A stretch of 24,907 bases of DNA from a virus. Of the stretch, positions 14,173-22,640 are shown one piece after another. Every line of letters begins with the position of its first letter. The stretch's first letter is position 1. The stretch lies in IMG/VR virus record IMGVR_UViG_3300037586_001514, positions 1 through 24,907 of that record. The stretch is one strand, 5' to 3'. The position numbers and the translations under genes were made by a program. A model generated the notes under the pieces. That model did not search any database and was not told where the DNA came from. It saw nothing but the letters and a program-made list of their open reading frames with translations.

Positions 14173-14463
14173 ATGGCTAAAAAAAGTATTCGTCTTATTG
14201 ACGTTAAACTAATTCCTCCCAATGGGGAAGAAAAAATATTAAAAGTTGATGCAGAGCGTCAATTAGAGGAGCTCCAAGCCTTGGTAAAAGGGTACATAGA
14301 AGTTGTGCCCTGTACTGAAGTTGGATTAATAATGATTGTTAACGAAGAAGGCAAGCTACAGAATTTACCACTTAATATAATGGCCACTAAACTTATGGAA
14401 TATAAAGGCTGTGACTTTATATGCGGTAATGCAATTCTTGTAGATGCTAACGATTTTAATTAA
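14173..14463 (+). CDS. Hypothetical protein
   Basis: 96 residues, beta-rich with acid/base balance (EEKILKVDAERQLEELQALV, then EVGLIMIVNEEGKLQNLPLN). The pattern of a short domain with LNIMATKLMEY near the end resembles small phage proteins of the DUF3846 kind, which share an (N/D)EEGKL-x-x-L-P-x-N motif. I think that is the likely family, without being able to check. Function unknown. It lies three bases after the helicase stop and five bases before the next gene, so it is inside the replication operon. Confidence 0.65.
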   Translation: MAKKSIRLIDVKLIPPNGEEKILKVDAERQLEELQALVKGYIEVVPCTEVGLIMIVNEEGKLQNLPLNIMATKLMEYKGCDFICGNAILVDANDFN

Positions 14464-14468
14464 ATAGT

Positions 14469-15119
14469 ATGATAGCAATAGGAAAACCGATGGTTTCAAT
14501 TCTAATAGAAAACAATTTAACTTTTGAAGAATATTGTATTCTATATTGCTATGTCTATAAGAAAGTAGATGCATTAGAACCTTATGCTTTAGATAAGAAC
14601 ATGATACCTGTCTTTAAATTGCAAGACAAAGGTTATGTACGTATCAAACCTAAAAGCATGAAAATTAGAGATGTGACTCCTACAAATAAAGGAATAACAT
14701 TTATTAAAAATTTAGTTGACAGTTATACTGATCAAAAAGCAGACAATCCACTTTTGGCAGATGAGAATCTTCTCGATCTGGCAGAAGATATTTATGGTGA
14801 AGAATTTAAAACATTCTTTGCTACCTATCCTGTTAAAGTAAGAAGAGTTAATGGAAGAGAAGACAATTTAAGAGAAGGTAAAAAAGAAATTAAACAACTA
14901 TATCTAACTACTATACAACGAAACAAAATAACACCTCAACGCCTGCAAAAAATATTAGAAGTCTATATAAAAGAGAAAAAAAGAACAGGAAGTATAGCCT
15001 ATCTTAAAACATTAAGAAATTGGCTTAAACAGGACATATGGAAAGATGTTATTGAATGGGTAACTAGTAAACGATCTACTAACAATAAAGATATAGATTA
15101 TGGAGGAAAACTCATCTAA
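14469..15119 (+). CDS. Probable replication initiator or helicase loader
   Basis: 216 residues. The N-terminal 70 residues (LTFEEYCILYCYVYK, then KLQDKGYVRIKP and VTPTNKGITFIKN) have the strand-helix spacing of a winged-helix domain. The C-terminal half has the pattern of the phage replisome-organiser/helicase-loader tail: FFATYPVKV, then a conserved run of helices, and LKTLRNWLKQDIW in place of the usual P-x-x-W-L-x-x-x-x-W. Proteins of this layout recognise the origin and hand DnaB to it. That role fits its place: its stop overlaps the start of the DnaB-like gene by 20 bases, so the two are translationally coupled. The assignment is by pattern and context. Confidence 0.6.
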   Translation: MIAIGKPMVSILIENNLTFEEYCILYCYVYKKVDALEPYALDKNMIPVFKLQDKGYVRIKPKSMKIRDVTPTNKGITFIKNLVDSYTDQKADNPLLADENLLDLAEDIYGEEFKTFFATYPVKVRRVNGREDNLREGKKEIKQLYLTTIQRNKITPQRLQKILEVYIKEKKRTGSIAYLKTLRNWLKQDIWKDVIEWVTSKRSTNNKDIDYGGKLI

Positions 15120-16110
15120 GGGTAATCCATTATTATTGGATTACAAACATATCAGCACAGCGGCTGATGAAATTATAGAGTATATAGATCTTAGAAGACA
15201 AGGTAAAATTAGATCCCTCCATACAAGATGGGATAAATTCAACAGATGTGCAGCAGGTGGTATTGACTGGAATACAGTTATGACTATTGCTGGTATGTCT
15301 GGATCAGGAAAATCATCAATAGCAAACGAAATGGAAACAAGTTTGTTTGATATGAATCCTAGTGAGAATTTTGCCGTGTTATCTTTTAATTTTGAAATGC
15401 TCGCTATGAAGCAGGTTGGTAGGAAACTATCATCTAAAATAGAAAAACCTGTTTCTGAATTGTATTCAAGCCATAAAGTGCTTGAAAATACTGATTTTGA
15501 TTCTTTAAAGAGAATAAAGGAAGAAACTATCAGTAAATATGGTATATATTATATTGATGTTCCTGGAAGTATTGAACAGATATATTATACCATTAAAAAG
15601 TTTTACTTTGAACAGAGAAAGCGAAAAGGCAATGACTTTGGTGTTGTTGTTTTTCTAGATCATACTTTGTTAACTAAAGGAAAACAGAGAGAATCAGAAA
15701 GAGAAATGTTATCTAGATTATATCGGGCTTTTATGGTGCTAAAAAAGGAAATAAAGTGTATATTTGTAGTACTAAGCCAGCTAAATCGTGACATTGAAAG
15801 TTCGGATAGATTATCTAATCCAACACTACAGTATCCTATGAAGAAAGATATCTTCGGTTCGGATGCAGTATTTCACGGTTCTGATTATGTTTTAATAACG
15901 CATAAACCTTATATGCTAAATTTACAGGCTTATGGCCCACATAACTTACCAGTTGTTAACCCTAAAAATTCACAACAAGCCATGATATATTGGCATTTAA
16001 TAAAGAATAGGGAAGGAGCACCTGGAGTAGTAATGTCCATGCTTGATAATTTAAAGTTTAATAAGGTAGATGAATTTTTTGATTCAGGAAGAATCGAATT
16101 TAATAGCTAA
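15100..16110 (+). CDS. dnaB: DnaB-like replicative DNA helicase
   Basis: 336 residues; a ring helicase of the RecA/DnaB fold that would move along the lagging strand. Walker A is AGMSGSGKS (Lys71, Ser72). FNFEM (Glu99) is the DnaB-type catalytic glutamate segment. Walker B is VVVFLDH (Asp187). The H3-like segment is VLSQLNRDIE (Gln227), and FGSDAVFHGSDYVLITHKP is the H4-like segment. The usual N-terminal primase-binding domain of cellular DnaB is missing, as in many phage helicases; only about 45 residues precede the ATPase core. Start overlaps the probable loader by 20 bases. The Toprim primase further on is the natural partner. Confidence 0.85.
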   Translation: MEENSSKGNPLLLDYKHISTAADEIIEYIDLRRQGKIRSLHTRWDKFNRCAAGGIDWNTVMTIAGMSGSGKSSIANEMETSLFDMNPSENFAVLSFNFEMLAMKQVGRKLSSKIEKPVSELYSSHKVLENTDFDSLKRIKEETISKYGIYYIDVPGSIEQIYYTIKKFYFEQRKRKGNDFGVVVFLDHTLLTKGKQRESEREMLSRLYRAFMVLKKEIKCIFVVLSQLNRDIESSDRLSNPTLQYPMKKDIFGSDAVFHGSDYVLITHKPYMLNLQAYGPHNLPVVNPKNSQQAMIYWHLIKNREGAPGVVMSMLDNLKFNKVDEFFDSGRIEFNS

Positions 16111-16122
16111 AAATAAATATAT

Positions 16123-16809
16123 ATGGCTCAAGAAATTTTAATTATTGGAGAAAGCGGTACAGGTAAAACCACTTCCTTCAGAACATTAGATCCTAAAGAA
16201 ACTTTCATTTTAAACGTAGCAAGAAAACCATTACCATTTAAAGGTTGGAAAACAAATTACACAACTATAAGCAAAGAGAATGCACAAGGAAATTATTTTT
16301 CTAGTGACAATGCTGATGCTTTAGTAAGAACCATGAAACATATTAATGATAATATGCCTCATATTAAGGTTGTTATTGTAGATGATTTTCAATATTTAAT
16401 GGCAAATGAGTATATGCGACGAGCAAATGAAAGAGGATTTGATAAATTTACCGATATAGGAAAACATGCTTGGGAAGTAGCACATGCAGGTAAAAACTTG
16501 CGTGATGATATTACTTTTATTATGGTAGGTCATGCTGAAGAGACTACAGATTTTAAAGGCACTAGAAAATTGAAATTTAAAACAATTGGAAAGCTAGTAG
16601 ATAATGTAATCACTATGGAAGGTCTATTTACTGTTGTTTTGTTTACTGATATACATATGAATGGAGAAAAAGAAGTTCAATATAGATTTCAGACTAATCA
16701 AAGTGATGGTGGTAATACCTGCAAATCCCCAATGGGAATGTTTTCAGAAACATTTATACCAAACGATATGAGTTCGGTTATAGATACAATTAATAACTAT
16801 TATAAATAA
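16123..16809 (+). CDS. Sak4-like RecA-fold ATPase
   Basis: 228 residues. Walker A GESGTGKTT (Lys15, Thr16) stands at the very N-terminus and Walker B is VVIVDDFQ (Asp87, Asp88). The chain continues with HAWEVAHAGKNL and FIMVGHAEE (sensor-like). This minimal RecA core, without a DNA-binding extension, is the layout of the Sak4/RecA-like phage annealing-promoting ATPases that work with a single-strand-binding protein. Two candidate SSBs follow at once, and a PD-(D/E)XK nuclease and a RusA-like resolvase lie in the same operon. So this is probably the recombination mediator. It could instead be an unrelated AAA_24-type ATPase; the sequence alone does not exclude it. Confidence 0.75.
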   Translation: MAQEILIIGESGTGKTTSFRTLDPKETFILNVARKPLPFKGWKTNYTTISKENAQGNYFSSDNADALVRTMKHINDNMPHIKVVIVDDFQYLMANEYMRRANERGFDKFTDIGKHAWEVAHAGKNLRDDITFIMVGHAEETTDFKGTRKLKFKTIGKLVDNVITMEGLFTVVLFTDIHMNGEKEVQYRFQTNQSDGGNTCKSPMGMFSETFIPNDMSSVIDTINNYYK

Positions 16810-16814
16810 TAATT

Positions 16815-17495
16815 ATGAGATTAATAGGTAAAAGGGTCGAAAGACAAAACAAGTTTGGAGATGACTATTGCATAGAAGTTCTAGAGAACGGAAAGCTTAA
16901 ACTATCTCCTGCACTGATTTCTATATTAGGAGTCAATGCAACTTCTAATAGAATTGGATTTGCATATCCCGATAAAGAAGGAGAGAAACTTTATATATAT
17001 AAATCCCCTGATAAAGATGGTGTAGCTGTTAATAAACAGGGATATGTAGTTAATCTTCCTCACTGGAGAGATCTTAAAAGTCATTTTAATGTAACAGAAG
17101 AAGGAGAGAAATTAAATATTTCTTCTCAAGAAACTATCATTGATGATTTTCTTGATTATAGATTTTTTGAAGTAAGTCAAGATAAAGAGTGGAAATATGT
17201 AGATAAAATTGGACCTGGTGTAAAAATTACATCAACAGCTGAACCTGTAACAGAAGATGAAACGTATTCTGAGCAGGAAGCTAAGATACAAGAAGAGTTA
17301 CCAGCTCATTCTACTGACCAATATGATGAAGAAGAAATTCCAGAAGCTGTTGTGCAAGAACAGGAAGATGAAGAAGTCCAACAAGCATATTATGATATTG
17401 AACAAGGCAAAGTTCAGAAAAATATTGTTAACAATGAGGTTGAACACGTGGAAGCTCCTGGGGAGCCTACGGGTGATTCAATGGATATTTTCTAA
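16815..17495 (+). CDS. Hypothetical protein with acidic SSB-like tail
   Basis: 226 residues. The first 130 are a folded beta-rich domain (KRVERQNKFGDDYCIEVLE, then NRIGFAYPDKEGEKLYIYK). The last 90 are very acidic and unstructured (DEEEIPEAVVQEQEDEE) and end GDSMDIF. The end resembles the acidic tip with a terminal hydrophobic pair used by SSB proteins to recruit replication partners. It sits between the Sak4-like ATPase and the next SSB-like gene. It may be a DNA-binding or coordinating protein of the same machine. The N-terminal domain is not one I recognise. Confidence 0.65.
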   Translation: MRLIGKRVERQNKFGDDYCIEVLENGKLKLSPALISILGVNATSNRIGFAYPDKEGEKLYIYKSPDKDGVAVNKQGYVVNLPHWRDLKSHFNVTEEGEKLNISSQETIIDDFLDYRFFEVSQDKEWKYVDKIGPGVKITSTAEPVTEDETYSEQEAKIQEELPAHSTDQYDEEEIPEAVVQEQEDEEVQQAYYDIEQGKVQKNIVNNEVEHVEAPGEPTGDSMDIF

Positions 17496-17520
17496 TTTTT
17501 TAATTTAAAATTTTTTAAAC

Positions 17521-18099
17521 ATGTTTGAAATAAATTCAAATTTAGAAGTGAGGGAAACCTCGTCAACTCCAACAATACCTGTTGGTATTAATGATAATAT
17601 AACATTGGTAAGTGTTACAAAGGAGCATGACAAAAATTCTAATCCTTACCTTCAATTCTTATTTAAGAGTGAAGATGGATCTGAATTAAAACACAATGAG
17701 TTTAGTGTTAATCCTGATTATGTCACGCCTAAGCCAGGTGAGTCTACAGATCAGGCTGTTAGTAGAAAAGTTAATTCTATGTTAATTAGAATTAAACACA
17801 TATGTACTAAATTCATACCTGCTGAATCTTTTACTGTAAAAGCAGATTCTTTTGGTGGATTATGTGATGTAATCTCTGAAAAATTAGCTTCTGCTGATTT
17901 AAGTAAGAAGGTAAGGCTTAAAGTGGTATATAATTATAGGGATTATGCATCATTACCAAACTTTTGTCCTTTCGTTGAAGATATGACAGTTCCAGTAAGT
18001 GGATTAAAAATAAATCCTACTTATGATAAATTGGAAAAAGCTGCCGTAGCCACAAATGGAGAGGTTGAAAGTACAGATGATACCCAATTACCATTTTAA
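17521..18099 (+). CDS. ssb: Probable single-stranded DNA-binding protein
   Basis: 192 residues. Residues about 15-160 form a beta-rich domain with ITLVSVTKEHD, YLQFLFKSEDG, VRLKVVYNYRDY and LPNFCPFVEDM; it is compatible with an OB-fold but is not the classical bacterial SSB sequence. The C-terminus (VESTDDTQLPF) is the acidic, P-F-ending tip typical of SSB proteins and the best evidence for the function. It lies in a recombination-replication operon, after the Sak4-like ATPase, and ends at a terminator. It would coat single strands and recruit partners through the tail. Confidence 0.65.
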   Translation: MFEINSNLEVRETSSTPTIPVGINDNITLVSVTKEHDKNSNPYLQFLFKSEDGSELKHNEFSVNPDYVTPKPGESTDQAVSRKVNSMLIRIKHICTKFIPAESFTVKADSFGGLCDVISEKLASADLSKKVRLKVVYNYRDYASLPNFCPFVEDMTVPVSGLKINPTYDKLEKAAVATNGEVESTDDTQLPF

Positions 18100-18104
18100 A
18101 GGAA

Positions 18105-18144
18105 AAAGAGAAAGGGCTGTTTATCAGCCTTTTCTTTATTTTTT
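18105..18144 (+). terminator. Intrinsic terminator after the SSB-like gene
   Basis: A 13-bp stem, 18107-18119 with 18125-18137 (GAGAAAGGGCTG against CAGCCTTTTCTTT, one G-T pair), over the loop TTTAT, then a T-rich tail. Confidence 0.85.
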
Positions 18145-18161
18145 AACTTAAACAAATCTAC

Positions 18162-19202
18162 ATGTATGATTTAAACGGAGTTTCTGATGGAACTGCTCTT
18201 AGTAAAGATGCAATTCTTGATAGAATATCTGAAGAAGAGATCATGAGACACTATGTAGGATTTGATTTTACAATTAATAGAGCATTTAAAAGTCCTTTAA
18301 GAGATGATGAGAGACCTTCTTTTGCTGTTTACTATAATGAAGGTAAACAACTAAGGTTTAAAGATTTTAATGGTGCACAAGGCACATGCTTTGATCTTGT
18401 TATGACGCTATATAACTTAAGTTTTATAGAGGCTATGGTAAGAGTTAACCAGGACCTATGTTTAGGTTTAGCTGGTTATGTAGGCAATGTGAATGATTCA
18501 CCAATAAGATATAATAACTTTAAACTTAATATAGAAAAGAAGAGTAATCTTATTCAATTCAAACCACAGGTCTTTACAGATATAGATATTAGATATTGGA
18601 AACAATTTGGTATTAATACCGAAATGTTAAAACTATTTAATGTGTATTCTGCTAAATATGTGTATCTCAATAAGAGGCCCACACTATTTTATAGTAGGGC
18701 TGAACCAATGTATTGTTATAAGTTTAATGGAGAGCGAGTTAAAGTTTACCGTCCTAAATCCAAACGGATTAAATGGATGGGAAATGTAACCGCAGATGAT
18801 GTTCAAGGATATGAACAATTATCTACTACTGTTAAACAATTGGGAGATAAAACATTAATTATTACTAAATCTTTAAAAGATGTAATGTGTTTATACGCAT
18901 TAGGCATGCCAGCAGTTGCTCCTCAATCGGAGAATACTAGAACTCAATATGAGACTCTAGCCACTTTGGTTCCACACTTTGATACTGTCAAAATATTATT
19001 TGATAATGACGAAGCAGGGAAGAAAGGAGCAGCAGAACTTCAAGCCTTTTTAGGCAATAATGGTATAGTAAGTAAAAAAATGAAATGGGTAGAACCTATT
19101 TTTATTCCTTACTATGGTAAATATAAAGATATTAGTGATCTTATCTGTGGAGAAGGATTTGAGAGTGGTCTTAAATTCTTAGAAAATGAGCAATTGGAAT
19201 AA
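18162..19202 (+). CDS. dnaG: DnaG-type primase with Toprim domain
   Basis: 346 residues; would make RNA primers for the lagging strand. N-terminal residues about 28-100 (VGFDFTINRAFKSPLRDDE, then PSFAVYY, LRFKDFNGAQGTCFDLV) have the layout of the DnaG primer-start region, including the S/P-x-R-x-D-x-x-P-S-F motif, but the CHC2 zinc cysteines are missing. The Toprim domain lies at about 230-300: LIITKSLKDVM (232-242, Asp240) and LFDNDEAG (279-286, Asp281 and Asp283). In bacterial DnaG the first motif reads EG-x-x-D; here the Glu is replaced by Lys236. The DnaB-like helicase in this operon is the expected partner. Stop overlaps the next gene by 17 bases. Confidence 0.85.
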   Translation: MYDLNGVSDGTALSKDAILDRISEEEIMRHYVGFDFTINRAFKSPLRDDERPSFAVYYNEGKQLRFKDFNGAQGTCFDLVMTLYNLSFIEAMVRVNQDLCLGLAGYVGNVNDSPIRYNNFKLNIEKKSNLIQFKPQVFTDIDIRYWKQFGINTEMLKLFNVYSAKYVYLNKRPTLFYSRAEPMYCYKFNGERVKVYRPKSKRIKWMGNVTADDVQGYEQLSTTVKQLGDKTLIITKSLKDVMCLYALGMPAVAPQSENTRTQYETLATLVPHFDTVKILFDNDEAGKKGAAELQAFLGNNGIVSKKMKWVEPIFIPYYGKYKDISDLICGEGFESGLKFLENEQLE

Positions 19203-19782
19203 CGGAAAGATTTGGAAAGTAGTTATTCCAAATTATGAAAGCAAAGTTCCTATAAGTAATAGGAGAAGAGCTAAATTCTATAAGAAAGGAGAAACTAATG
19301 TGGATACATTAGCTAAAAAATTTCAAGTAGGATTACAAACTGGCAAGTATAGATGGGAGAAGAATGGGTTTTTAGTAGATGATAAGAATAATCGAATAAT
19401 TGCTAATCCCCTAGCTGCAGGAACACCTAAATTTTGGACTATTAATGGACAGAGAATCTATGATGGTTCTTTACATTATACAGCACGGTCTAAAGTAGCT
19501 AGATGGGTACATGACTATCTAAGAGAATATATAAAGGAATTACCAGTAATTAAAGTCCCAAAGGGATGTCATTTACGTGTTTGGCTGGACATGTATAGGA
19601 TATCAGAGAATGAACGATGGGATGTGGATAACCAATGGCCGTGGATGAAATGGTTTTTGGATACTCTGGTAGAAGAAGGTAAAATCGAAGAAGATAGTGT
19701 TGCGGTTGTTAGATCGTCAGGTCAAATAACTTATATCGAATCTGAAGAACGAAAACTTGTATTTAATATTCAAATAATATAA
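19186..19782 (+). CDS. rusA: RusA-like Holliday junction resolvase
   Basis: 198 residues; would cut four-way DNA junctions formed in recombination. The C-terminal part carries the RusA signature: WDVDNQWPWMKWFLDTL (Asp146, Asp148, Asn149, Lys155, Asp159) followed by EEGKIEEDSV (Asp170). The three aspartates and the lysine match the catalytic set of RusA. E. coli RusA has about 120 residues; this one has an N-terminal extension of some 70-90 residues with many Lys/Arg (NRRRAKFYKKGE). The start overlaps the primase stop by 17 bases, and the next ATG overlaps its stop by one base. Confidence 0.8.
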   Translation: MSNWNNGKIWKVVIPNYESKVPISNRRRAKFYKKGETNVDTLAKKFQVGLQTGKYRWEKNGFLVDDKNNRIIANPLAAGTPKFWTINGQRIYDGSLHYTARSKVARWVHDYLREYIKELPVIKVPKGCHLRVWLDMYRISENERWDVDNQWPWMKWFLDTLVEEGKIEEDSVAVVRSSGQITYIESEERKLVFNIQII

Positions 19783-20873
19783 TGATGGAAATTGAAGAAA
19801 CCACAAAACCCAGAACACTGAAAGACCATACTGTTAGTTTTTCTGGATTAAATAAACTGGCGTATAGTCCTTTACTATACAAAAAGCATATATTAGAACC
19901 TAGATCTGAAGATACTACGTATTTTAGAAAAGGGAGTCTTTTAGACTGCATGTTAACAGAACCTGATAAAGAACTTGAAAAGTTTGCAATAGCAAATGTA
20001 GAAGTTCCTGGAGGAATGATGGAAATATTTTGTAAAGTATTTGCAAACTCTTTAGAGGCGGATGATCCCGCTTTTGAAGAAGCTTATGCTGCTGCTGGAT
20101 TTAAACTTAAAAAGGATACAGTAAAAAAGAGATTACAAGATCCTCTCTATAAAACTTATATTCAATTTATAAGAACTAACAAAGATAAACAAGTAGTTAG
20201 TATAGAAGAACATGCTGAGGCTAGACAAATGGCTGATATGCTAAAATATGGTACTTATACTGAAAAGTATTTTAAAGAATCTTCTGAAGTTGTAGAAGTT
20301 CATAATCAATTAAAGATAGATTGGGAATATGAGGTTTTAGATAAACTAGATGGTAATACTATAAGACGATATAACTGTAAAAGTATATTGGATAAAGTTA
20401 TCATTGATCATCTGGACAAAACTATTCAACCTATAGATATTAAATCTACTGGTAAATCTGTTTATGATTTTGAATCGAGCTTTAAACGCTTTGGATATTT
20501 TAGACAGGCTGCATTTTATATGACAGCCATAAGATATTGGGCCATCCTTAATGGATATGGCGAATATCAACTGTTGAATTTTATATTTATAGTAGCTGAA
20601 ACTGATTGTTATAATCTTCCTATGGTTTACAAAGTGTCTGGACAAGACATATATTGTGGAATATATGGAGGTAAATATCAGAATGGTACTAGACGTATAA
20701 AAGGATTTAACTGTTTATTAAACGATCTCGATCATCATCAACATACTGATAACTGGGATTATAGAGCTGAACACTTTGAAGAATACCAAAGAGATGGCAA
20801 TATAATAACAAGAGTATTTGAAGGTAACTCAGGCAGAAATGTAGAGAAGATTTTTAAACAAACAGACCTTTAA
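19782..20873 (+). CDS. PD-(D/E)XK exonuclease, RecB/RecE-like
   Basis: 363 residues; a nuclease that would resect DNA ends for strand annealing with the Sak4-like ATPase and SSB. Early motif FRKGSLLDCMLTEPD (48-62) matches the RecE/RecB-type G-x-x-x-H/D-x-x-L stretch, with Asp55 in the place often held by His. Catalytic core: ILDKVIIDH (Asp204, Asp209), then PIDIKST (Asp219, Lys221), and KRFGYFRQAAFYMTAI (Tyr239, Gln242) as the trailing helix that completes the nuclease. The D...D-x-K spacing is that of the DUF3799/PDDEXK family common in phages. A real start is supported by the one-base overlap with the RusA stop; ATG at the second codon is equally good. Confidence 0.8.
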   Translation: MMEIEETTKPRTLKDHTVSFSGLNKLAYSPLLYKKHILEPRSEDTTYFRKGSLLDCMLTEPDKELEKFAIANVEVPGGMMEIFCKVFANSLEADDPAFEEAYAAAGFKLKKDTVKKRLQDPLYKTYIQFIRTNKDKQVVSIEEHAEARQMADMLKYGTYTEKYFKESSEVVEVHNQLKIDWEYEVLDKLDGNTIRRYNCKSILDKVIIDHLDKTIQPIDIKSTGKSVYDFESSFKRFGYFRQAAFYMTAIRYWAILNGYGEYQLLNFIFIVAETDCYNLPMVYKVSGQDIYCGIYGGKYQNGTRRIKGFNCLLNDLDHHQHTDNWDYRAEHFEEYQRDGNIITRVFEGNSGRNVEKIFKQTDL

Positions 20874-20881
20874 ATAAATTA

Positions 20882-21451
20882 ATGCTTATGAACTCCAAAA
20901 AGAAACTGGAAAGAAGGATTAATACTTATACCACGACATTCTTAATGCCGATGATTATAAATATTTTTCCAAACCGTTCTAAGCTGGGATTTATTAATGC
21001 GTATATCGGAGATCACGGTCACACACGGCAATATAAAGAAGCTCTATATGTACTATGCAGTCCAAGATTTACTTCAGACTATATGAAGTTTGAAAGTATA
21101 TTAGAAGACCATCCTATGCATTTAGCAACTTATGATGTTAAAAGAGGATATGTAATGCATGTAATTAGTGTACCACCGAAATACCTAGAAGATTATTTTA
21201 ATTTCCTTGTGGGGGAATATTCCAAGTTTACTCCTGAGTATAAATCTTTATTTAAAAAAGGAACTAATGCACATATGGTTGTTAATAAAGCTCCTTATTT
21301 AAAGAAATATTGGGAAAAACGACTAGAAATGGAATTACCAGCTGATAAAGAATTATATTCTATCTGGAAACCAGAGAGAGAAATATACAGATTTGATGCT
21401 GATATTTACCACAAAGAACAAAATGATCAAGAAGAGAAAGAACGGGCTTGA
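20882..21451 (+). CDS. Hypothetical phage protein
   Basis: 189 residues, not recognised. Features: a basic N-terminus (NSKKKLERRINTY), a hydrophobic stretch (FLMPMIINIFPN), a middle with GDHGHTRQYKEALYVL and HVISVPPKYLEDYFNFLVG, and a charged C-terminus (EQNDQEEKERA). The pattern of a short conserved domain with several Tyr and Phe reads as a small globular protein with no catalytic triad. It follows the nuclease by eight bases and precedes the MoxR-VWA pair; the stop lies in a hairpin. Confidence 0.6.
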   Translation: MLMNSKKKLERRINTYTTTFLMPMIINIFPNRSKLGFINAYIGDHGHTRQYKEALYVLCSPRFTSDYMKFESILEDHPMHLATYDVKRGYVMHVISVPPKYLEDYFNFLVGEYSKFTPEYKSLFKKGTNAHMVVNKAPYLKKYWEKRLEMELPADKELYSIWKPEREIYRFDADIYHKEQNDQEEKERA

Positions 21452-21466
21452 GGAATATCCTCAAGT
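21447..21466 (+). other. Hairpin at the end of the preceding gene
   Basis: CTTGAGG (21447-21453) and CCTCAAG (21459-21465) form a perfect 7-bp hairpin that contains the stop codon. The T-run that a terminator needs is not adjacent (AATTAATTAATTAATTTTT follows after seven bases), so it may stabilise the mRNA end rather than end transcription. Confidence 0.4.
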
Positions 21467-21503
21467 CTGAATTAATTAATTAATTTTTAAAAAAACCAAT
21501 AAA

Positions 21504-22628
21504 ATGGAAATTAGAAAAGTAGTTACAAAACTAATAGGCAAAGATGATATATTTAAAATCTTAGCTTTAGGAGAAGCGATTAAGCTTCCAGTTCTTCTAT
21601 TAGGAGAACCAGGGACTGGCAAAACCCAATCATTATTAGATTATGCCGCTGCCAAATTTAATTATAATAGAGATCTTGTTCGTAAGAACACCTTTGTTAT
21701 TGAATTAGATGAGGGAACCAAAACTTCCGAGATCAAAGGAAGGGTTAATATGAAGAGCTTACTTGAGGATAAAAAGTATGAAATAGATGCTCCTATAGTT
21801 AATGCTAAGTATGTATTGATAAATGAAGTTGATAAAGGAACTTCAGGAGTTAGAAATACTTTGTTATCAATTATGAGAGAAAGAGCTATTTTCTATGGAT
21901 CTGATGTAAAGAAATGTCAATGGGATGTATTAGCAGGAAGCTGTAATGTTATCCCTGATGATGAGCTTGAAAATCCTTTTTGGGATAGATTTGTATTGAC
22001 TGTTAAAGTTGATAGAGTAGGAGTAGATGGTATTAAGAACATTTGGGCCCAAAAGGGTGCAAAGAATCTTGATGTCAAAGTTCCCACTTTAGATGAAATT
22101 TGTGCTGAAGTGATTGATAAAGGAAAAGCATTTAAATTCTTGGACTCTATTTATGATGCAGTATCTGATAGAACTGCCACATTTGCTCCTATAATAGCTA
22201 AGGCTATTAAACTTATCTATGATGTGGATGATAATGAAGCTCTAATGAAAGCTTGTGAGCTTATTGCTCCTAGTAAACTTACTGAACTGGCTACTAAGCT
22301 TGAAAGTAAAAGAGAGAATAATCTTAGAACTTCAATTTCAGAACTTCAAGGAGTTATAGAAGGAGGAAATGAGTCTTATACTCAAACCTATGTTGGACAG
22401 ATCATAACTGATTTGAAAGAAATGGGAGATATGAGGTCTTATAAGAACAAATCTCAAGAATTAGCTGCCGTATTAGTTGATACTGTTGTAAATCTGGAGG
22501 AAAGTAGTGATACTCTTATTGGATTTGTTAAGGAAAAGTTCTGTAATAATACAGATGGACTTTTTCCTGATGCATGTCAGAAATTAGAAGATGCGCTTGT
22601 AGAGGCAGAGGTTCAGTTAGGATCATAA
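21504..22628 (+). CDS. MoxR-type AAA+ ATPase
   Basis: 374 residues. Walker A LLGEPGTGKT (Lys40, Thr41); Walker B VLINEVDK, with Asn107 where the usual Asp stands but with catalytic Glu108; sensor 1 GSCNVIP (Asn148); WDRF (Arg162) fits the arginine finger. An all-alpha lid follows from about residue 210. The pairing with the VWA-domain gene just downstream is the mark of MoxR-family chaperone-like systems (RavA-ViaA, CbbQ-CbbO, NorQ-NorD), which remodel or activate a target protein. In a phage the target could be a host or phage enzyme; it is not known. A strong intrinsic terminator separates this gene from its VWA partner. The Asn in Walker B makes ATP hydrolysis worth testing. Confidence 0.85.
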   Translation: MEIRKVVTKLIGKDDIFKILALGEAIKLPVLLLGEPGTGKTQSLLDYAAAKFNYNRDLVRKNTFVIELDEGTKTSEIKGRVNMKSLLEDKKYEIDAPIVNAKYVLINEVDKGTSGVRNTLLSIMRERAIFYGSDVKKCQWDVLAGSCNVIPDDELENPFWDRFVLTVKVDRVGVDGIKNIWAQKGAKNLDVKVPTLDEICAEVIDKGKAFKFLDSIYDAVSDRTATFAPIIAKAIKLIYDVDDNEALMKACELIAPSKLTELATKLESKRENNLRTSISELQGVIEGGNESYTQTYVGQIITDLKEMGDMRSYKNKSQELAAVLVDTVVNLEESSDTLIGFVKEKFCNNTDGLFPDACQKLEDALVEAEVQLGS

Positions 22629-22640
22629 AAGTTAAAAAAG

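Noticed and set aside
17257-17508. Overlapping + strand ORF in another frame
   Set aside because: Lys/Leu/Asn-rich shadow of the acidic tail of the preceding gene; composition is explained by the GAA/GAT-rich codons read out of frame.
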